DNA of 64,000 nt, taken from positions 1-64,000 of the forward strand of contig CAYMPG010000001.1 of assembly GCA_964392455.1 (NCBI GenBank), read 5' to 3'. This DNA comes from SFEL01 sp964392455. GTDB taxonomy: Bacteria; Bacillota; Clostridia; Christensenellales; CAG-138. The notes beneath the pieces were generated by a model. It was not told the origin of the DNA. It did no database searches and was given only the letters and a program-made list of their open reading frames with translations. Position numbers and translations under genes: made by a program. Shown here piece by piece: positions 1 through 8,668 of this stretch. The stretch's first letter is position 1. Every line of letters starts with the position of its first letter.

Positions 1-1
1 C

Positions 2-658
2 AATATATTCAGGTTTACCCAGGCCGGCTCAGAGGTATCGGCACTGCTGGGGCGTATGCCCTCCGCCGTGGGCTATCAGCCCACGCTGGCCACCGAGATG
101 GGTGCCCTGCAGGAGCGTATAACCTCCACACGGAATGGCTCCATAACCTCCGTTCAGGCGGTATATGTGCCTGCAGATGACCTGACAGACCCGGCTCCTG
201 CCACAACCTTTGCCCACCTTGACGCCACCACCGTGCTGGATCGCAGCATTGCATCGCTGGGCATTTATCCTGCGGTGGATCCGCTGGATTCCACCTCCAG
301 GATACTTTCTCCCGAGGTGCTTGGTCAGGAGCATTATGATACTGCAAGGGCAGTTCAGCAGATATTGCAGCGCTATAAGGAGCTGCAAGATATCATAGCC
401 ATAATGGGCATGGACGAGCTGAGCGAGGAGGATAAGATAACCGTAAACCGTGCCCGCAAGGTGCAGCGCTTCCTGTCCCAGCCCTTTGAGGTGGCAGAGC
501 AGTTCACCGGCTACAAGGGTAGGTATGTGCCCCTGAAGGAGACCATACGCTCATTTAAGGAAATAATATCCGGCATGCATGATAATATCCCCGAATCCTA
601 CTTCCTGTATAAGGGCAGCATAGATGAGGTAGTAGAGGCCTACAGCAAGGAGGCATAG
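2..658 (+). CDS. atpD: F1 ATP synthase subunit beta (C-terminal part)
   Basis: Only the last 218 residues are in the window; the reading frame is open at base 2, so the gene starts upstream. The visible part opens with the catalytic-domain segment FTQAGSEVSALLGRMP, followed by GYQPTLATEMG, ITSVQAVYVPADDLTDPAP and TTFAHLDATTVL, all hallmark stretches of the catalytic beta subunit. The C-terminal helical domain carries the DELSEEDK region near residue 140 of the fragment. The subunit catalyses ATP synthesis or hydrolysis on the cytoplasmic F1 head. The Walker A loop lies outside the window. It sits 2 bases before atpC, the usual end of the atp operon. I am very sure of the family. Confidence 0.97.
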   Translation, partial: NIFRFTQAGSEVSALLGRMPSAVGYQPTLATEMGALQERITSTRNGSITSVQAVYVPADDLTDPAPATTFAHLDATTVLDRSIASLGIYPAVDPLDSTSRILSPEVLGQEHYDTARAVQQILQRYKELQDIIAIMGMDELSEEDKITVNRARKVQRFLSQPFEVAEQFTGYKGRYVPLKETIRSFKEIISGMHDNIPESYFLYKGSIDEVVEAYSKEA

Positions 659-660
659 CC

Positions 661-1071
661 ATGACGAGCTTTCCGCTGAAGATAGTCACCCCCGATGGCC
701 TCATATATGACGGCATGGCAGAAAAGCTCATAGTCCGCACAAACCTTGGAGACATGGCCGTACTTGCCCGCCATATAAACTGCGTATGCCCTCTGGGCAT
801 GGGCCGTGCTGTGGTGGAGGCAGATGGCCGCCGCAGAACTGCTGCCTGCATTGGCGGCATGCTGAGCGTGACAGATGGCGCCGTCACCCTTGTGCCCACA
901 ACATTTGAGTGGGCAGAGGATATAGACCTGCCCCGTGCACAGCAGGCTCACAGGCGTGCGCTGGAATCCATTGAGCAGCACAGGGCTGACGATGTGCAGC
1001 TTCGCCTTGCAGAAGCCCGGCTCCGCCGTGCCCTTGTCCGCGAGAGCGTCGCCCAGCAGGGCGGGGAATAG
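661..1071 (+). CDS. atpC: F1F0 ATP synthase subunit epsilon
   Basis: A 136-residue protein with the epsilon/delta N-terminal beta-sandwich (starting SFPLKIVTPDGLIYDGMAEK) and a C-terminal helical hairpin (about residues 90-130, rich in Ala, Arg and Glu). In the rotary enzyme this subunit couples the central stalk to F1 and can inhibit ATP hydrolysis. The ATG follows the atpD stop by two bases and the ribosome binding site AAGGAGG lies inside the end of atpD, so the two are translationally coupled. Length and position match the family. A terminator follows at 1101. Confidence 0.95.
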   Translation: MTSFPLKIVTPDGLIYDGMAEKLIVRTNLGDMAVLARHINCVCPLGMGRAVVEADGRRRTAACIGGMLSVTDGAVTLVPTTFEWAEDIDLPRAQQAHRRALESIEQHRADDVQLRLAEARLRRALVRESVAQQGGE

Positions 1072-1100
1072 TAGCGTCATAGAATAATGAAGAAATAAAA

Positions 1101-1134
1101 AAGCCTTTCGGCAGGCAGAGCCGGAAGGCTTTTA
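1101..1134. terminator. Bidirectional intrinsic terminator
   Basis: A 12-bp stem (aagcctttcggc / gccggaaggctt, one G-T pair) around a short loop, with A-rich sequence before and T-rich sequence after it. It can end the atp operon on the plus strand and the convergent trxA operon on the minus strand. Confidence 0.85.
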
Positions 1135-1155
1135 TCTTCGCATACAAAGGATGGG

Positions 1156-1443
1156 TTAATCCTGTACACCATACTTCTCCATCCTGGTATTTTCCACGTA
1201 TTTTTCCTTTATGGTGCGGATGGTGGCCATGTTTGGGGTTTGCAGGTGGGCGGAAAGGGCGGCTTCGTCGCGCCATTTTTCCACCAGAAGCACCTGGTTC
1301 GGATTTGCGGCAGAGTAGAAGTAACTGTAGCAGATGTTGCCATCCTCGGCACGGACGGTGGGGGCGGGGCCCAGCTCCAGCTCGGATATGAGCTGCTGGG
1401 CTGTGCCGGACTTCATGGTGTAGGTAACGTGAAGTATAAGCAT
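1156..1443 (-). CDS. ABM-fold (antibiotic biosynthesis monooxygenase-like) protein
   Basis: A 95-residue single-domain protein with the ABM dimeric alpha/beta-barrel pattern: an N-terminal strand LHVTYTMKSG, a central YSYFYSAANPNQVLLVEKW strand pair and the helix DEAALSAHLQTPNM. Family members include quinol and haem-degrading monooxygenases that work as dimers without cofactor, but many have no assigned substrate, and none can be assigned here. The ATG has a good site (AAGGAG, 7 bases upstream) and lies 25 bases after the dehydrogenase stop, so it is probably the last gene of the trxA operon. A redox or detoxification role is an inference from that context. Confidence 0.75.
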   Translation of the reverse strand: MLILHVTYTMKSGTAQQLISELELGPAPTVRAEDGNICYSYFYSAANPNQVLLVEKWRDEAALSAHLQTPNMATIRTIKEKYVENTRMEKYGVQD

Positions 1444-1468
1444 GCTGCGGTCTCCTTATTTGTTAGGG

Positions 1469-2434
1469 TTAATAGCCTGTATTGCGGTTTACAAGATGCA
1501 GGGGGGCCTCTCCACGGGCATAGCGCTCAAGGTCTGCAAGGAACATGGATACGTCCGCTTCGCAGGTGCTGTCAAGGGCATCATTGCCGGATATGTGGGG
1601 GGTGATTATGGTATTGGGGCAGCTCCAGAGGGGATGCTCGGGAGGCAGGGGCTCCGGCTGCATCACATCCAGAGCAGCGCCGCCTATGCGCCTGCTCTGA
1701 AGGGCCTCCACAAGGGCGTCCTGGTCTATGGCGGAGCCCCGGCCCACGTTTATTACAAGGCTCTGGCTATTGAGCAGCGCTATGCGCTCACGGCTCAGTA
1801 TGCCCTGGGTGTGGGGAGTGGAGGGCAGCGCCATTATAAGGGCGTCTGCATGGGGCAGGAGGCTGTTAAGCTCGTCTATGGGAGCCACATGGCAAAATGC
1901 AGGCTCCGGGCTTTTGCCGCTGCGGCATACCCCGGTGACCCTTGCACCAAGGGCGCTGAGCCTGCGGGCGGTGTTGGAGCCTATGTCGCCTGTGCCGAGC
2001 ATAATTATGCTGCTGCCTGCAATCGAGCGTATGGGGGAAAAGCAGGGCCAGCTCCTGCCCACCATGGCAGACTGGTATTCCGGCATCCTACGCATGAGCA
2101 TGAGCAGCACCATGATTATGTGCTCCGCTATGGTGGGGCCGTAGGCACCGGAGGAATTTGAAAGGAGGCAGCCCTTGGGCATGGCATCATCGGAAAGGTA
2201 CTTTTCCACGCCTGCATTGTGGCTGCATACCCAGCGCAGATGGCTGCTTTTTATTACCTCAGGGCCTGCATCCCCATAAAGCACCTCGTAGCGACCTATG
2301 TTTTGCCTAAGGCTGTGTATATCTTCATAATAATCCACGCTGAAGCCCAGGGCTGCTGCACGGCTGGTTATCAGGCTGTCAAAGCGGCCCGGAACATACG
2401 GCACATATACGGCTATGTTTCTCATATGCGGCAC
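1469..2434 (-). CDS. D-isomer-specific 2-hydroxyacid dehydrogenase family protein
   Basis: About 320 residues. The NAD(P)-binding Rossmann motif GTGDIGSNTARRLSALGARV lies near residue 138, and the three family catalytic residues are recognisable: Arg in NVGRGSAIDQ, Glu in PEPLPPEHPL and His in ITPHISG. Such enzymes reduce 2-keto acids to D-2-hydroxy acids in the cytoplasm; the substrate cannot be told (glyoxylate/hydroxypyruvate-like or phosphoglycerate-like are both possible). Two starts are plausible: GTG at 2434, overlapping the trxA stop by one base, or ATG at 2425 (MRNIAVYV). Neither has a strong ribosome binding site, which fits translational coupling to trxA. Confidence 0.88.
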   Translation of the reverse strand: MPHMRNIAVYVPYVPGRFDSLITSRAAALGFSVDYYEDIHSLRQNIGRYEVLYGDAGPEVIKSSHLRWVCSHNAGVEKYLSDDAMPKGCLLSNSSGAYGPTIAEHIIMVLLMLMRRMPEYQSAMVGRSWPCFSPIRSIAGSSIIMLGTGDIGSNTARRLSALGARVTGVCRSGKSPEPAFCHVAPIDELNSLLPHADALIMALPSTPHTQGILSRERIALLNSQSLVINVGRGSAIDQDALVEALQSRRIGGAALDVMQPEPLPPEHPLWSCPNTIITPHISGNDALDSTCEADVSMFLADLERYARGEAPLHLVNRNTGY

Positions 2435-2739
2435 TACAGCAGCTCAAGTATGCGTTCCTTGGGGATGAGCCCAAGGGATTTGTTGGTTATCTGGCCGTCC
2501 TTTATTACCACCAGCATGGGTATACTGGAAACACGGAAGGTGTTTGCAAGGGCGGGCTGCTCATCTACATTTACCTTGCATACCTTTATATCCGGCCGCT
2601 CCTGTGCCACTGCCTCCAGATGGGGGGCAATCATGCGGCAGGGGGCGCACCATGTGGCCCAGAAATCTATAAGAACAGGCACGCTGCTTTCCATGACCTC
2701 ACTATTGAAGTTTTCCTCTGTAACGTGGACAATTGACAT
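2434..2739 (-). CDS. trxA: Thioredoxin
   Basis: A 101-residue protein with the thioredoxin fold and the active-site motif WCAPCRM at about residues 30-36, in the context LIDFWATWCAPCRMIAPHLE. It reduces disulfides in cytoplasmic proteins. The canonical WCGPC has Ala instead of Gly, a common variant. The cis-proline is visible in VSSIPMLVVIKDGQ. Its ATG has an excellent ribosome binding site (AAGGAGG). It is the first gene of a three-gene minus-strand operon. I did not find a convincing promoter in the 375 bases upstream. Confidence 0.93.
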   Translation of the reverse strand: MSIVHVTEENFNSEVMESSVPVLIDFWATWCAPCRMIAPHLEAVAQERPDIKVCKVNVDEQPALANTFRVSSIPMLVVIKDGQITNKSLGLIPKERILELL

Positions 2740-3115
2740 GGTATCCTCCTTGACGATAACTGATATTTATTTGTGGCCCGGCCAGACTGGCTGAGCCTGT
2801 AAGATTATCATACCAATACAATACCACAAACTCCGTGATAATGTCACCTACGGCGGAAAAAACCACAGCCCCGCTGCATAAAGCGAGCGGCGGGCCAAAT
2901 GGGGCAGGATGATGCAAGAAGGATGCCAAAAATGCATAATTATAATTTTTGTGCATTGATATGCGTTTACGGAGGGAGGAATATACAACAAATTTGTGAA
3001 CAAATTACAGCGTTTAATTGCCGTGTCCGCAGACTGAGGACAGATAAAATGGCTAAAAACAGGCTGAATATTGATATTTTATGCACGCCAAAAAGGACAA
3101 AAATGAAAAGATTGA
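2740..3115. other. Intergenic region between divergent trxA and the DUF3798 operon
   Basis: About 375 bases with no supported gene. Short open frames here lack a ribosome binding site and family features. The segment must hold the leftward trxA promoter, but no clear -35/-10 pair stands out. The rightward promoter begins at 3116. Confidence 0.5.
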
Positions 3116-3144
3116 TTGACAATAAAAGTGTATGCTGATAAACT
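3116..3144 (+). promoter_or_regulatory. Sigma-A-type promoter of the DUF3798 ABC operon
   Basis: TTGACA at 3116-3121, a 17-base spacer and TAAACT at 3139-3144. Transcription would start near 3151, giving a leader of about 64 bases before the ATG. The -35 is a perfect match. Confidence 0.75.
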
Positions 3145-3214
3145 ATTTAGGACGTGTTATAGCAATAACAATCGTCTGCAACACTACCCAATCTTTTAAG
3201 GAGGAAAAAACAGA

Positions 3215-4453
3215 ATGAAGAAGCTCATCTCTCTGATGCTGGTTCTTGCGCTGGCTCTGTCCTTTGCAGCCTGCGCTCAGCCCGCCGCCGAGGAAGCTCC
3301 CGTAGTTGACGAAAGCGCTCCCGCCGAGGAAGGCGCTGAGGCTCCCGAGCTGGTATGGGATCCTGAAAACGTTCAGGCTTCCGTAGAAGCAGCCGTTGCT
3401 GCTACCGATGGCAAGATCGCCATCATCACCAACACCGTATCCCAGAACGAGGAAGAATACCGTTCTGCCCAGGCTATGGTAGAAAAGTACGGCGATCGTG
3501 TTATCCATGACACCATGCCCGACAACTTCATGGCTGAGCAGGAGCAGTTCATCTCCGTTATCAACAAGTACGGCACCGACCCCGATGTTAAGGCCATCAT
3601 CATCAACCAGGCCTGCCCCGGTTCCAACCCCGGTATCGATAAGGTAGCTGAGGTTCGTGATCTTAACGACCTGTTTGTTGCTTACTGCACTCCCCAGGAG
3701 AACCCTGAAGACATCGCCACCCGTGCGGACATCATCGTATCCGTTGACGAAGTAAACAAGGGCACCTTCATGGCCGAGCAGGCCGCAGCAATGGGCTGCA
3801 CCACCTTCGTACACTACAGCTTCCCCCGTCACATGGCCCAGGTAACCCTGGCTGGCTGCCGTGACAAGATCGCTGAGAAGTGCGCTGAGCTGGGCATTGA
3901 GTTCGTAGATGCCACCGCTCCCGATCCCACTGGTGACTCCGGCACCACTGGCGCCCAGATGTTCATCCTTGAGGATGTACCCAAGATGGTAGAAAAGTAC
4001 GGCACTGATACCGCCTTCTTCTCCACCAACTGCTCCATGCAGGTTCCCCTGATTGAGGCCGTTGCTGACACTGGCGCTTACTTTGTACAGCCCTGCTGCC
4101 CCAGCCCCTATCATGGCTTCCCCAATGCTTTCGGTATCGAGAGCCCTGAAGACCTGGTAACCGGTCTTGAGGCCACCATCGAAGCCGAGAAGGCATATGT
4201 TGCCGAGAGAGGCCTGACTGGCCACTTCTCCACCTGGGCAGTTCCCGCTTCCATCGCCAACACCGTAGCCAGCACCGAGTATGCCTTCCTGTGGATGGCC
4301 GGCCTGGCAGGCGATTGCGATGCTGACGTTCTCGCAGCTCTGCTGAGCGATTACTGCGGCGCTGAGGCTAGCCTCGAGTCCTTCGTAGACCCCGGTACCG
4401 GTGTTGTCACCGATAACTATCTGGTCTATCAGCTCGGTTACCTCACCTTCTAA
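3215..4453 (+). CDS. DUF3798 family ABC substrate-binding lipoprotein
   Basis: A 412-residue lipoprotein with a signal peptide and lipobox (LSFAAC, Cys at about residue 20), an acidic/Ala/Pro-rich tether, then a two-lobed binding-protein domain beginning DGKIAIITNTVSQNEEEYRSA. It matches the DUF3798 family of lipoproteins found beside sugar-type ABC importers; the ligand is not known. It would capture substrate outside the membrane for the two permeases and ATPase downstream. Codon use is strikingly different from most genes here (ATC, AAG, CGT, GTA and TCC preferred, very few ATA), as in the highly expressed pnp gene, so it is probably among the most abundant proteins. Ribosome binding site AAGGAGG. 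Confidence 0.88.
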   Translation: MKKLISLMLVLALALSFAACAQPAAEEAPVVDESAPAEEGAEAPELVWDPENVQASVEAAVAATDGKIAIITNTVSQNEEEYRSAQAMVEKYGDRVIHDTMPDNFMAEQEQFISVINKYGTDPDVKAIIINQACPGSNPGIDKVAEVRDLNDLFVAYCTPQENPEDIATRADIIVSVDEVNKGTFMAEQAAAMGCTTFVHYSFPRHMAQVTLAGCRDKIAEKCAELGIEFVDATAPDPTGDSGTTGAQMFILEDVPKMVEKYGTDTAFFSTNCSMQVPLIEAVADTGAYFVQPCCPSPYHGFPNAFGIESPEDLVTGLEATIEAEKAYVAERGLTGHFSTWAVPASIANTVASTEYAFLWMAGLAGDCDADVLAALLSDYCGAEASLESFVDPGTGVVTDNYLVYQLGYLTF

Positions 4454-4487
4454 TAACTATCATTCGATAGGTATTAATGAACAGAAC

Positions 4488-4527
4488 ACGGGGCGGCGGC
4501 GCTAAGGCTCCGCCCCCCGTTTCTTTT
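4488..4527 (+). terminator. Imperfect GC-rich hairpin after the binding-protein gene (partial terminator)
   Basis: ACGGGGCGG at 4488-4496 can pair, with a small bulge, with CCGCCCCCCGT at 4510-4520, followed by TTTCTTTTA. It may end part of transcription after the lipoprotein gene and protect its mRNA, keeping the binding protein in excess over the membrane components. Confidence 0.6.
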
Positions 4528-4538
4528 AGTTGTAATGC

Positions 4539-4597
4539 CTTCGGTGTACATTAGCGCGCAGGAAATGTATTTCTTGCGCTCTGATTTACACTGAAGG
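4539..4597. repeat. Long two-part inverted repeat between binding-protein and ATPase genes
   Basis: An outer 11-bp stem (ccttcggtgta 4539-4549 with tacactgaagg 4587-4597) encloses an inner stem of 5 + 7 bp (agcgc 4553-4557 / gcgct 4576-4580; aggaaat 4560-4566 / atttctt 4569-4575) with a two-base loop. There is no T-tract, so it is not a standard terminator. Confidence 0.65.
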
Positions 4598-4631
4598 TGT
4601 CATATCCGAACAAGAAAGGTGGGTTCAGGCT

Positions 4632-6230
4632 TTGGCAGAACAAATATTGCGTTTTGTAAACGTGGGTAAATTCTACGGCGACAACCAGGTGCTCAAGGGC
4701 ATCAATATGGACGTTCGCCCCGGCGAGATACACGCTCTCATCGGAGAAAACGGCGCCGGTAAATCCACGTTGATGAACATCCTATTCGGCATGCCTGTGA
4801 TACATGAAACAGGCGGCTTTGAAGGCACCGTTGAGATAGACGGCGAGGATGCTCATATAATGACTCCCCATGATGCCATGACAAAAGGCATCGGCATGGT
4901 TCATCAGGAATTCATGCTTATCCCCGGCTTTACCATTACCGAAAACATCAAGCTCAATCGTGAAATCACCAGACCCAATCTGCTTTCCAAGACCTTCGGC
5001 AAGCGACTTGAGGCGCTGGACATGGATGCCATGAATGCAGATGCACGCAAGGCTCTGGATACCATGGAAATGGGCATTGAGGAATATACCCTGGTACACG
5101 GCCTGCCAGTAGGTCATATGCAGTTTGTGGAAATTGCCCGTGAAATAGATAAGACCGGCATACGCTATCTTGTATTTGACGAGCCCACCGCTGTATTGAC
5201 CGAGAGTGAGACCGAAAACCTGCTTGCAGCCATCAGAAGGCTTGCAGCACAGGGCATAGGTATAGTATTCATCAGCCACAGGCTGGATGAAATAATCAAC
5301 GTATCCGACCGCGTTACCATCCTGAGAGACGGCGAGTGGGTAGCTACCAAGGACACAAAGGAGCTTACCGCCGCTGAAATCGCCCGCCTCATGGTGGGAC
5401 GTGCCCTCACTCTGGATAGAAACGAGACCCAGCGCCAGATAAGCGGCGAGCCCATGCTGGAGGTAAAGAACCTTCGGGTAAATATGCCGGGCGAGGTGGT
5501 AAAGGGAGTAAACTTTACCGTTCGCAAGGGCGAAATAGTGGGCATAGGCGGTCTTGCCGGCCAGGGCAAGCTGGGCATAGCAAACGGCATAATGGGCCTG
5601 TATCCCGCAGATGGCACTGTCACCTTCAAGGGGCAGGAGCTTAAGCTGAATGATACAAGGTCTGCCCTCAATGGCGGCCTTGCCTTCGTGAGCGAGGACC
5701 GTAAGGGCATTGGCCTGCTGCTCAACAGCCCCATAGACCTTAATATCGCCTTTACAGCCCTTCAGACTGAGGACGCCTTCCTTAAAAAGTTTGGCCCCTT
5801 CAGCTGGAGAGATAAAAAGGCCATCCGTGAGCATGCGGATAAGATGATAAAGGAGCTGGATATACGCTGCACCTCTGCCGCCCAGAATACCGGGAGCCTT
5901 TCCGGCGGCAATCAGCAGAAGGTGTGCGTGGCAAGGGCCCTTACCCAGGAGCCTGACCTGTTGCTGGTATCCGAGCCCACCCGAGGCATCGATATAGGCG
6001 CAAAGAAGCTGATACTTGACCTGCTCAAGCATCTTGCTGAGGAAAAGGGCATGACCATCGTTATGACCAGCTCTGAGCTTGCCGAGCTTCGCAGCATCTG
6101 CGACAGAGTGCTCATCATCTGCGAGGGCAAGGTGGCAGGCGAGCTGCCCCCCGAGGCTTCGGATGAGGAATACGGCCTGATGATGTCCGGCGCAAGAGTG
6201 GGCAATGACGAGAAGGGAGGCGAGAACTGA
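4632..6230 (+). CDS. Sugar/nucleoside-type ABC importer ATPase (two ATP-binding domains)
   Basis: A 532-residue tandem ATPase of the RbsA/MglA/NupO type, on the cytoplasmic side of the importer. Domain 1 has Walker A GENGAGKSTLMN (about residue 36), Walker B YLVFDEPTAVLT, and a modified signature PVGHMQ where LSVGQQQ is usual. Domain 2 has a degenerate Walker A (GLAGQGKLG), as is normal for this class, a good signature LSGGNQQKVCVARAL and Walker B LLLVSEPTRGID. The start is TTG, preceded by AAAGGTGG at a workable distance; the weak start codon fits lower output than the lipoprotein. The stop overlaps the next ATG (TGATG). Confidence 0.93.
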   Translation: MAEQILRFVNVGKFYGDNQVLKGINMDVRPGEIHALIGENGAGKSTLMNILFGMPVIHETGGFEGTVEIDGEDAHIMTPHDAMTKGIGMVHQEFMLIPGFTITENIKLNREITRPNLLSKTFGKRLEALDMDAMNADARKALDTMEMGIEEYTLVHGLPVGHMQFVEIAREIDKTGIRYLVFDEPTAVLTESETENLLAAIRRLAAQGIGIVFISHRLDEIINVSDRVTILRDGEWVATKDTKELTAAEIARLMVGRALTLDRNETQRQISGEPMLEVKNLRVNMPGEVVKGVNFTVRKGEIVGIGGLAGQGKLGIANGIMGLYPADGTVTFKGQELKLNDTRSALNGGLAFVSEDRKGIGLLLNSPIDLNIAFTALQTEDAFLKKFGPFSWRDKKAIREHADKMIKELDIRCTSAAQNTGSLSGGNQQKVCVARALTQEPDLLLVSEPTRGIDIGAKKLILDLLKHLAEEKGMTIVMTSSELAELRSICDRVLIICEGKVAGELPPEASDEEYGLMMSGARVGNDEKGGEN

Positions 6231-7276
6231 TGGCTAAAATAGGCAAAATGATCCGTAAGATGGGCATACCTACCTTCGCGGTAACTCTGCTGCTCATCGT
6301 GGTATTGGCGGCTGCCGCCTCCATGGGACAGAATATGTCCACCATATTCGGCGATATACTTCGCCGCGTTGGCATGAATGGCCTGCTGGTGCTTGCCATG
6401 GTGCCCTCCATCAAGTCCGGTACCGGCCCCAACTTCGCCCTGCCTATCGGCATAGAGGGCGGCCTGTTTGCACTGGTATGCTGCATGCAGCTGGACTTCT
6501 CCGGCTGGAAGCTGATACTCTGCTCAATGGCTCTTGCTGTGGTGCTGTGCACACTGCTGGGCTGGGCATACGGTAAGCTGCTCAATGCCGTTAAGGGCGC
6601 TGAGATGACCATAGCTACCTACACCGGCTTCTCCATAGTTGCATTCTTCAATATACTCTGGCTGGTGCTCCCCTTCTCCAATCGTAAGATGGGCTGGATG
6701 CTGGGCAGCGGCCTGCGTGAGACCATTCAGCTTGACAGCTTTGGTGCAGCTCAGATACTTTCAGAGCTTGGTGCATTCAATATCGGCAAGGTAAGCGTGC
6801 CCACCGGCATGCTGGTGCTGCTGGTAGTATGCTGCCTTATAGTCAGCTTCTTCTTTAAGACCAAGCCCGGTCTTGCCATCTATGCAGGCGGCGTAAATCC
6901 CCGCTTTGCAGATGCTGCCGGCCTGGATATAGACAGGAGCCGCATAATTGCCAATATCGTTTCCACAGTTATTGCCGGCCTTGGTATCATCGTATACGCC
7001 CAGGGCTATGGCTACGCACAGCTCTACAATGGCCCCATGAATATGGCCTTCCCCGCAGTAGCAGCAGTGCTTATCGGCGGTGCAACCGCCTCCGCAGCAA
7101 ACTGCATACACGTGCTGGTGGGTACCTGCGTTTTCCAGGGCCTTATGACTGCTGCAATGCCTGTGGCAAACGCACTATTTACCGGTACTGACCTTTCCGA
7201 CATTATGCGTCAGATCATACAGAACGGCGTTATTCTCTACGCCCTCACCCAGGTCAAGAAAGGAGGGGAACGGTAA
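6230..7276 (+). CDS. ABC importer permease (BPD_transp_2 family), first subunit
   Basis: A 348-residue multi-span membrane protein, beginning with a short positively charged segment and the helix FAVTLLLIVVLAAAASMG. About eight to ten hydrophobic segments follow. The family's coupling region is seen near GVNPRFADAAGLDIDRSRI, followed by the paired helices that end in VLIGGATASAANCI. It forms half of the channel for the DUF3798 substrate. It overlaps the ATPase stop and, in turn, the second permease (TAATG), so all three are translationally coupled. Confidence 0.9.
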   Translation: MAKIGKMIRKMGIPTFAVTLLLIVVLAAAASMGQNMSTIFGDILRRVGMNGLLVLAMVPSIKSGTGPNFALPIGIEGGLFALVCCMQLDFSGWKLILCSMALAVVLCTLLGWAYGKLLNAVKGAEMTIATYTGFSIVAFFNILWLVLPFSNRKMGWMLGSGLRETIQLDSFGAAQILSELGAFNIGKVSVPTGMLVLLVVCCLIVSFFFKTKPGLAIYAGGVNPRFADAAGLDIDRSRIIANIVSTVIAGLGIIVYAQGYGYAQLYNGPMNMAFPAVAAVLIGGATASAANCIHVLVGTCVFQGLMTAAMPVANALFTGTDLSDIMRQIIQNGVILYALTQVKKGGER

Positions 7277-8592
7277 TGTCCGATATGGTAAAGAAAAACG
7301 AATCCGGCAAGTTCAACATTAAGGAGTTCGTGCTGGACAATATCGTCACCATAATCTTCTGGGTATTCATTCTGCTGGGCTTTGCCCTTGCAGAAGGCGT
7401 TACCTTCAACTGGTTCCTCACTGAGCTGAGCAACCGCTTCTACCGCAATGCGTTCCTGGTGCTGTCCCTTATAATCCCGGTAATCGCCGGTCTGGGCCTG
7501 AACTTTGGTATTGTGGTAGGTGCAATTTCCGGACAGCTTGCCATAATCCTTGTGCGTTACTTTGATATTGGCGGCTTCGGCGGATTGATGCTGTGCATGC
7601 TCATCGCCCTGCCTATAGCTGTGCTGGTGGGCTGGCTTACCGGCGCCCTTTACAACAAGACCAAGGGCCAGGAGATGATCACCTCCCTGATAGTTGGCTA
7701 CTTCGGCAATGGCGTGTATATGTTCATAGTGCTGTTCATGATAGGCGCCATCATCCCCGTAGAGTCCGGCCATCCCATGATACTGCCTGGCGACGTGGGC
7801 GTTCGTATGAGCGTGGATATGGGCTCCATCAAGTATGCCCTTGAGGATTTGTGGCAGGTGCCCTTCGCCACCTTTGCCACCGTTGCTTCTGGCTGCACAA
7901 TGCTCTACCTTGTATGGAATAAGTTCTTCCGCAAGCTCAAGGGCGGCAAGGCACGCATGAGCAATATCACCTTTGCGCTGTATATAGTCATCTGTGCCGT
8001 GATATTCGGCGTATTTGGCTACAATATGCTCACCGGCGGCAGGCTTACCATGGTACGCAAGGTTCCTATGGGCACCATGTTTGTAATAGCCCTCATTGCC
8101 ATATTCAATAAATGGATAATGACCACCAAGCTGGGCCAGGATTTCCGTGCCTGCGGACAGAATCAGCATATCGCCGAGTCCAATGGTATAGACGTGGACC
8201 GCACCCGTATCATTGCCACCATTATTTCTACTGTATTTGCGGCCTGGGGTATGATAATATATATGCAGAATATCGGTACCCTCAATACCTACACCGCACA
8301 CAACCAGATAGGCTTCTTCTCCGTAGCAGCCATACTGGTAGGCGGCGCATCCGTAAGCAAGGCTACCGTATCACAGGCGATAATGGGAACGCTGCTGTTC
8401 CACTCCATGTTCATACTCAGCCCCGAGATTGGCCGCGCCGTATTTGGCCAGGCCATACTGGGCGAATACTTCCGTACCTTCATGGTATACGGCGTAATCG
8501 GCCTGGCACTGGGTCTGTATGTATGGAAGGCAAATAAGAAGAGCAAGCTTACCCTCGAGCCCGAGGATGCCGTAAAAATGATGAAAGACTAA
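7276..8592 (+). CDS. ABC importer permease (BPD_transp_2 family), second subunit
   Basis: A 438-residue permease, longer than the first because of an extra soluble insert (about residues 160-215, around EDLWQVPFATFATVA). It has the same family coupling region: FRACGQNQHIAESNGIDVDR, followed by AAILVGGASVSKATVSQ. It should pair with the upstream permease to make a heterodimeric channel. The start ATG overlaps the preceding TAA, with GGAGGGG as ribosome binding site. A strong terminator follows, closing the four-gene operon. Confidence 0.9.
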   Translation: MSDMVKKNESGKFNIKEFVLDNIVTIIFWVFILLGFALAEGVTFNWFLTELSNRFYRNAFLVLSLIIPVIAGLGLNFGIVVGAISGQLAIILVRYFDIGGFGGLMLCMLIALPIAVLVGWLTGALYNKTKGQEMITSLIVGYFGNGVYMFIVLFMIGAIIPVESGHPMILPGDVGVRMSVDMGSIKYALEDLWQVPFATFATVASGCTMLYLVWNKFFRKLKGGKARMSNITFALYIVICAVIFGVFGYNMLTGGRLTMVRKVPMGTMFVIALIAIFNKWIMTTKLGQDFRACGQNQHIAESNGIDVDRTRIIATIISTVFAAWGMIIYMQNIGTLNTYTAHNQIGFFSVAAILVGGASVSKATVSQAIMGTLLFHSMFILSPEIGRAVFGQAILGEYFRTFMVYGVIGLALGLYVWKANKKSKLTLEPEDAVKMMKD

Positions 8593-8604
8593 TATGCTTT
8601 TTCA

Positions 8605-8640
8605 ATAAAGGTTGTCCTTCGGGGCAACCTTTATGTATTT
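8605..8640 (+). terminator. Intrinsic terminator of the DUF3798 operon
   Basis: A 13-bp stem (ataaaggttgtcc / gggcaacctttat) capped by a TTCG tetraloop and followed by T-rich sequence. Confidence 0.85.
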
Positions 8641-8668
8641 TTGCAAAAAAAGAAAGCGAGGAGCAAAA

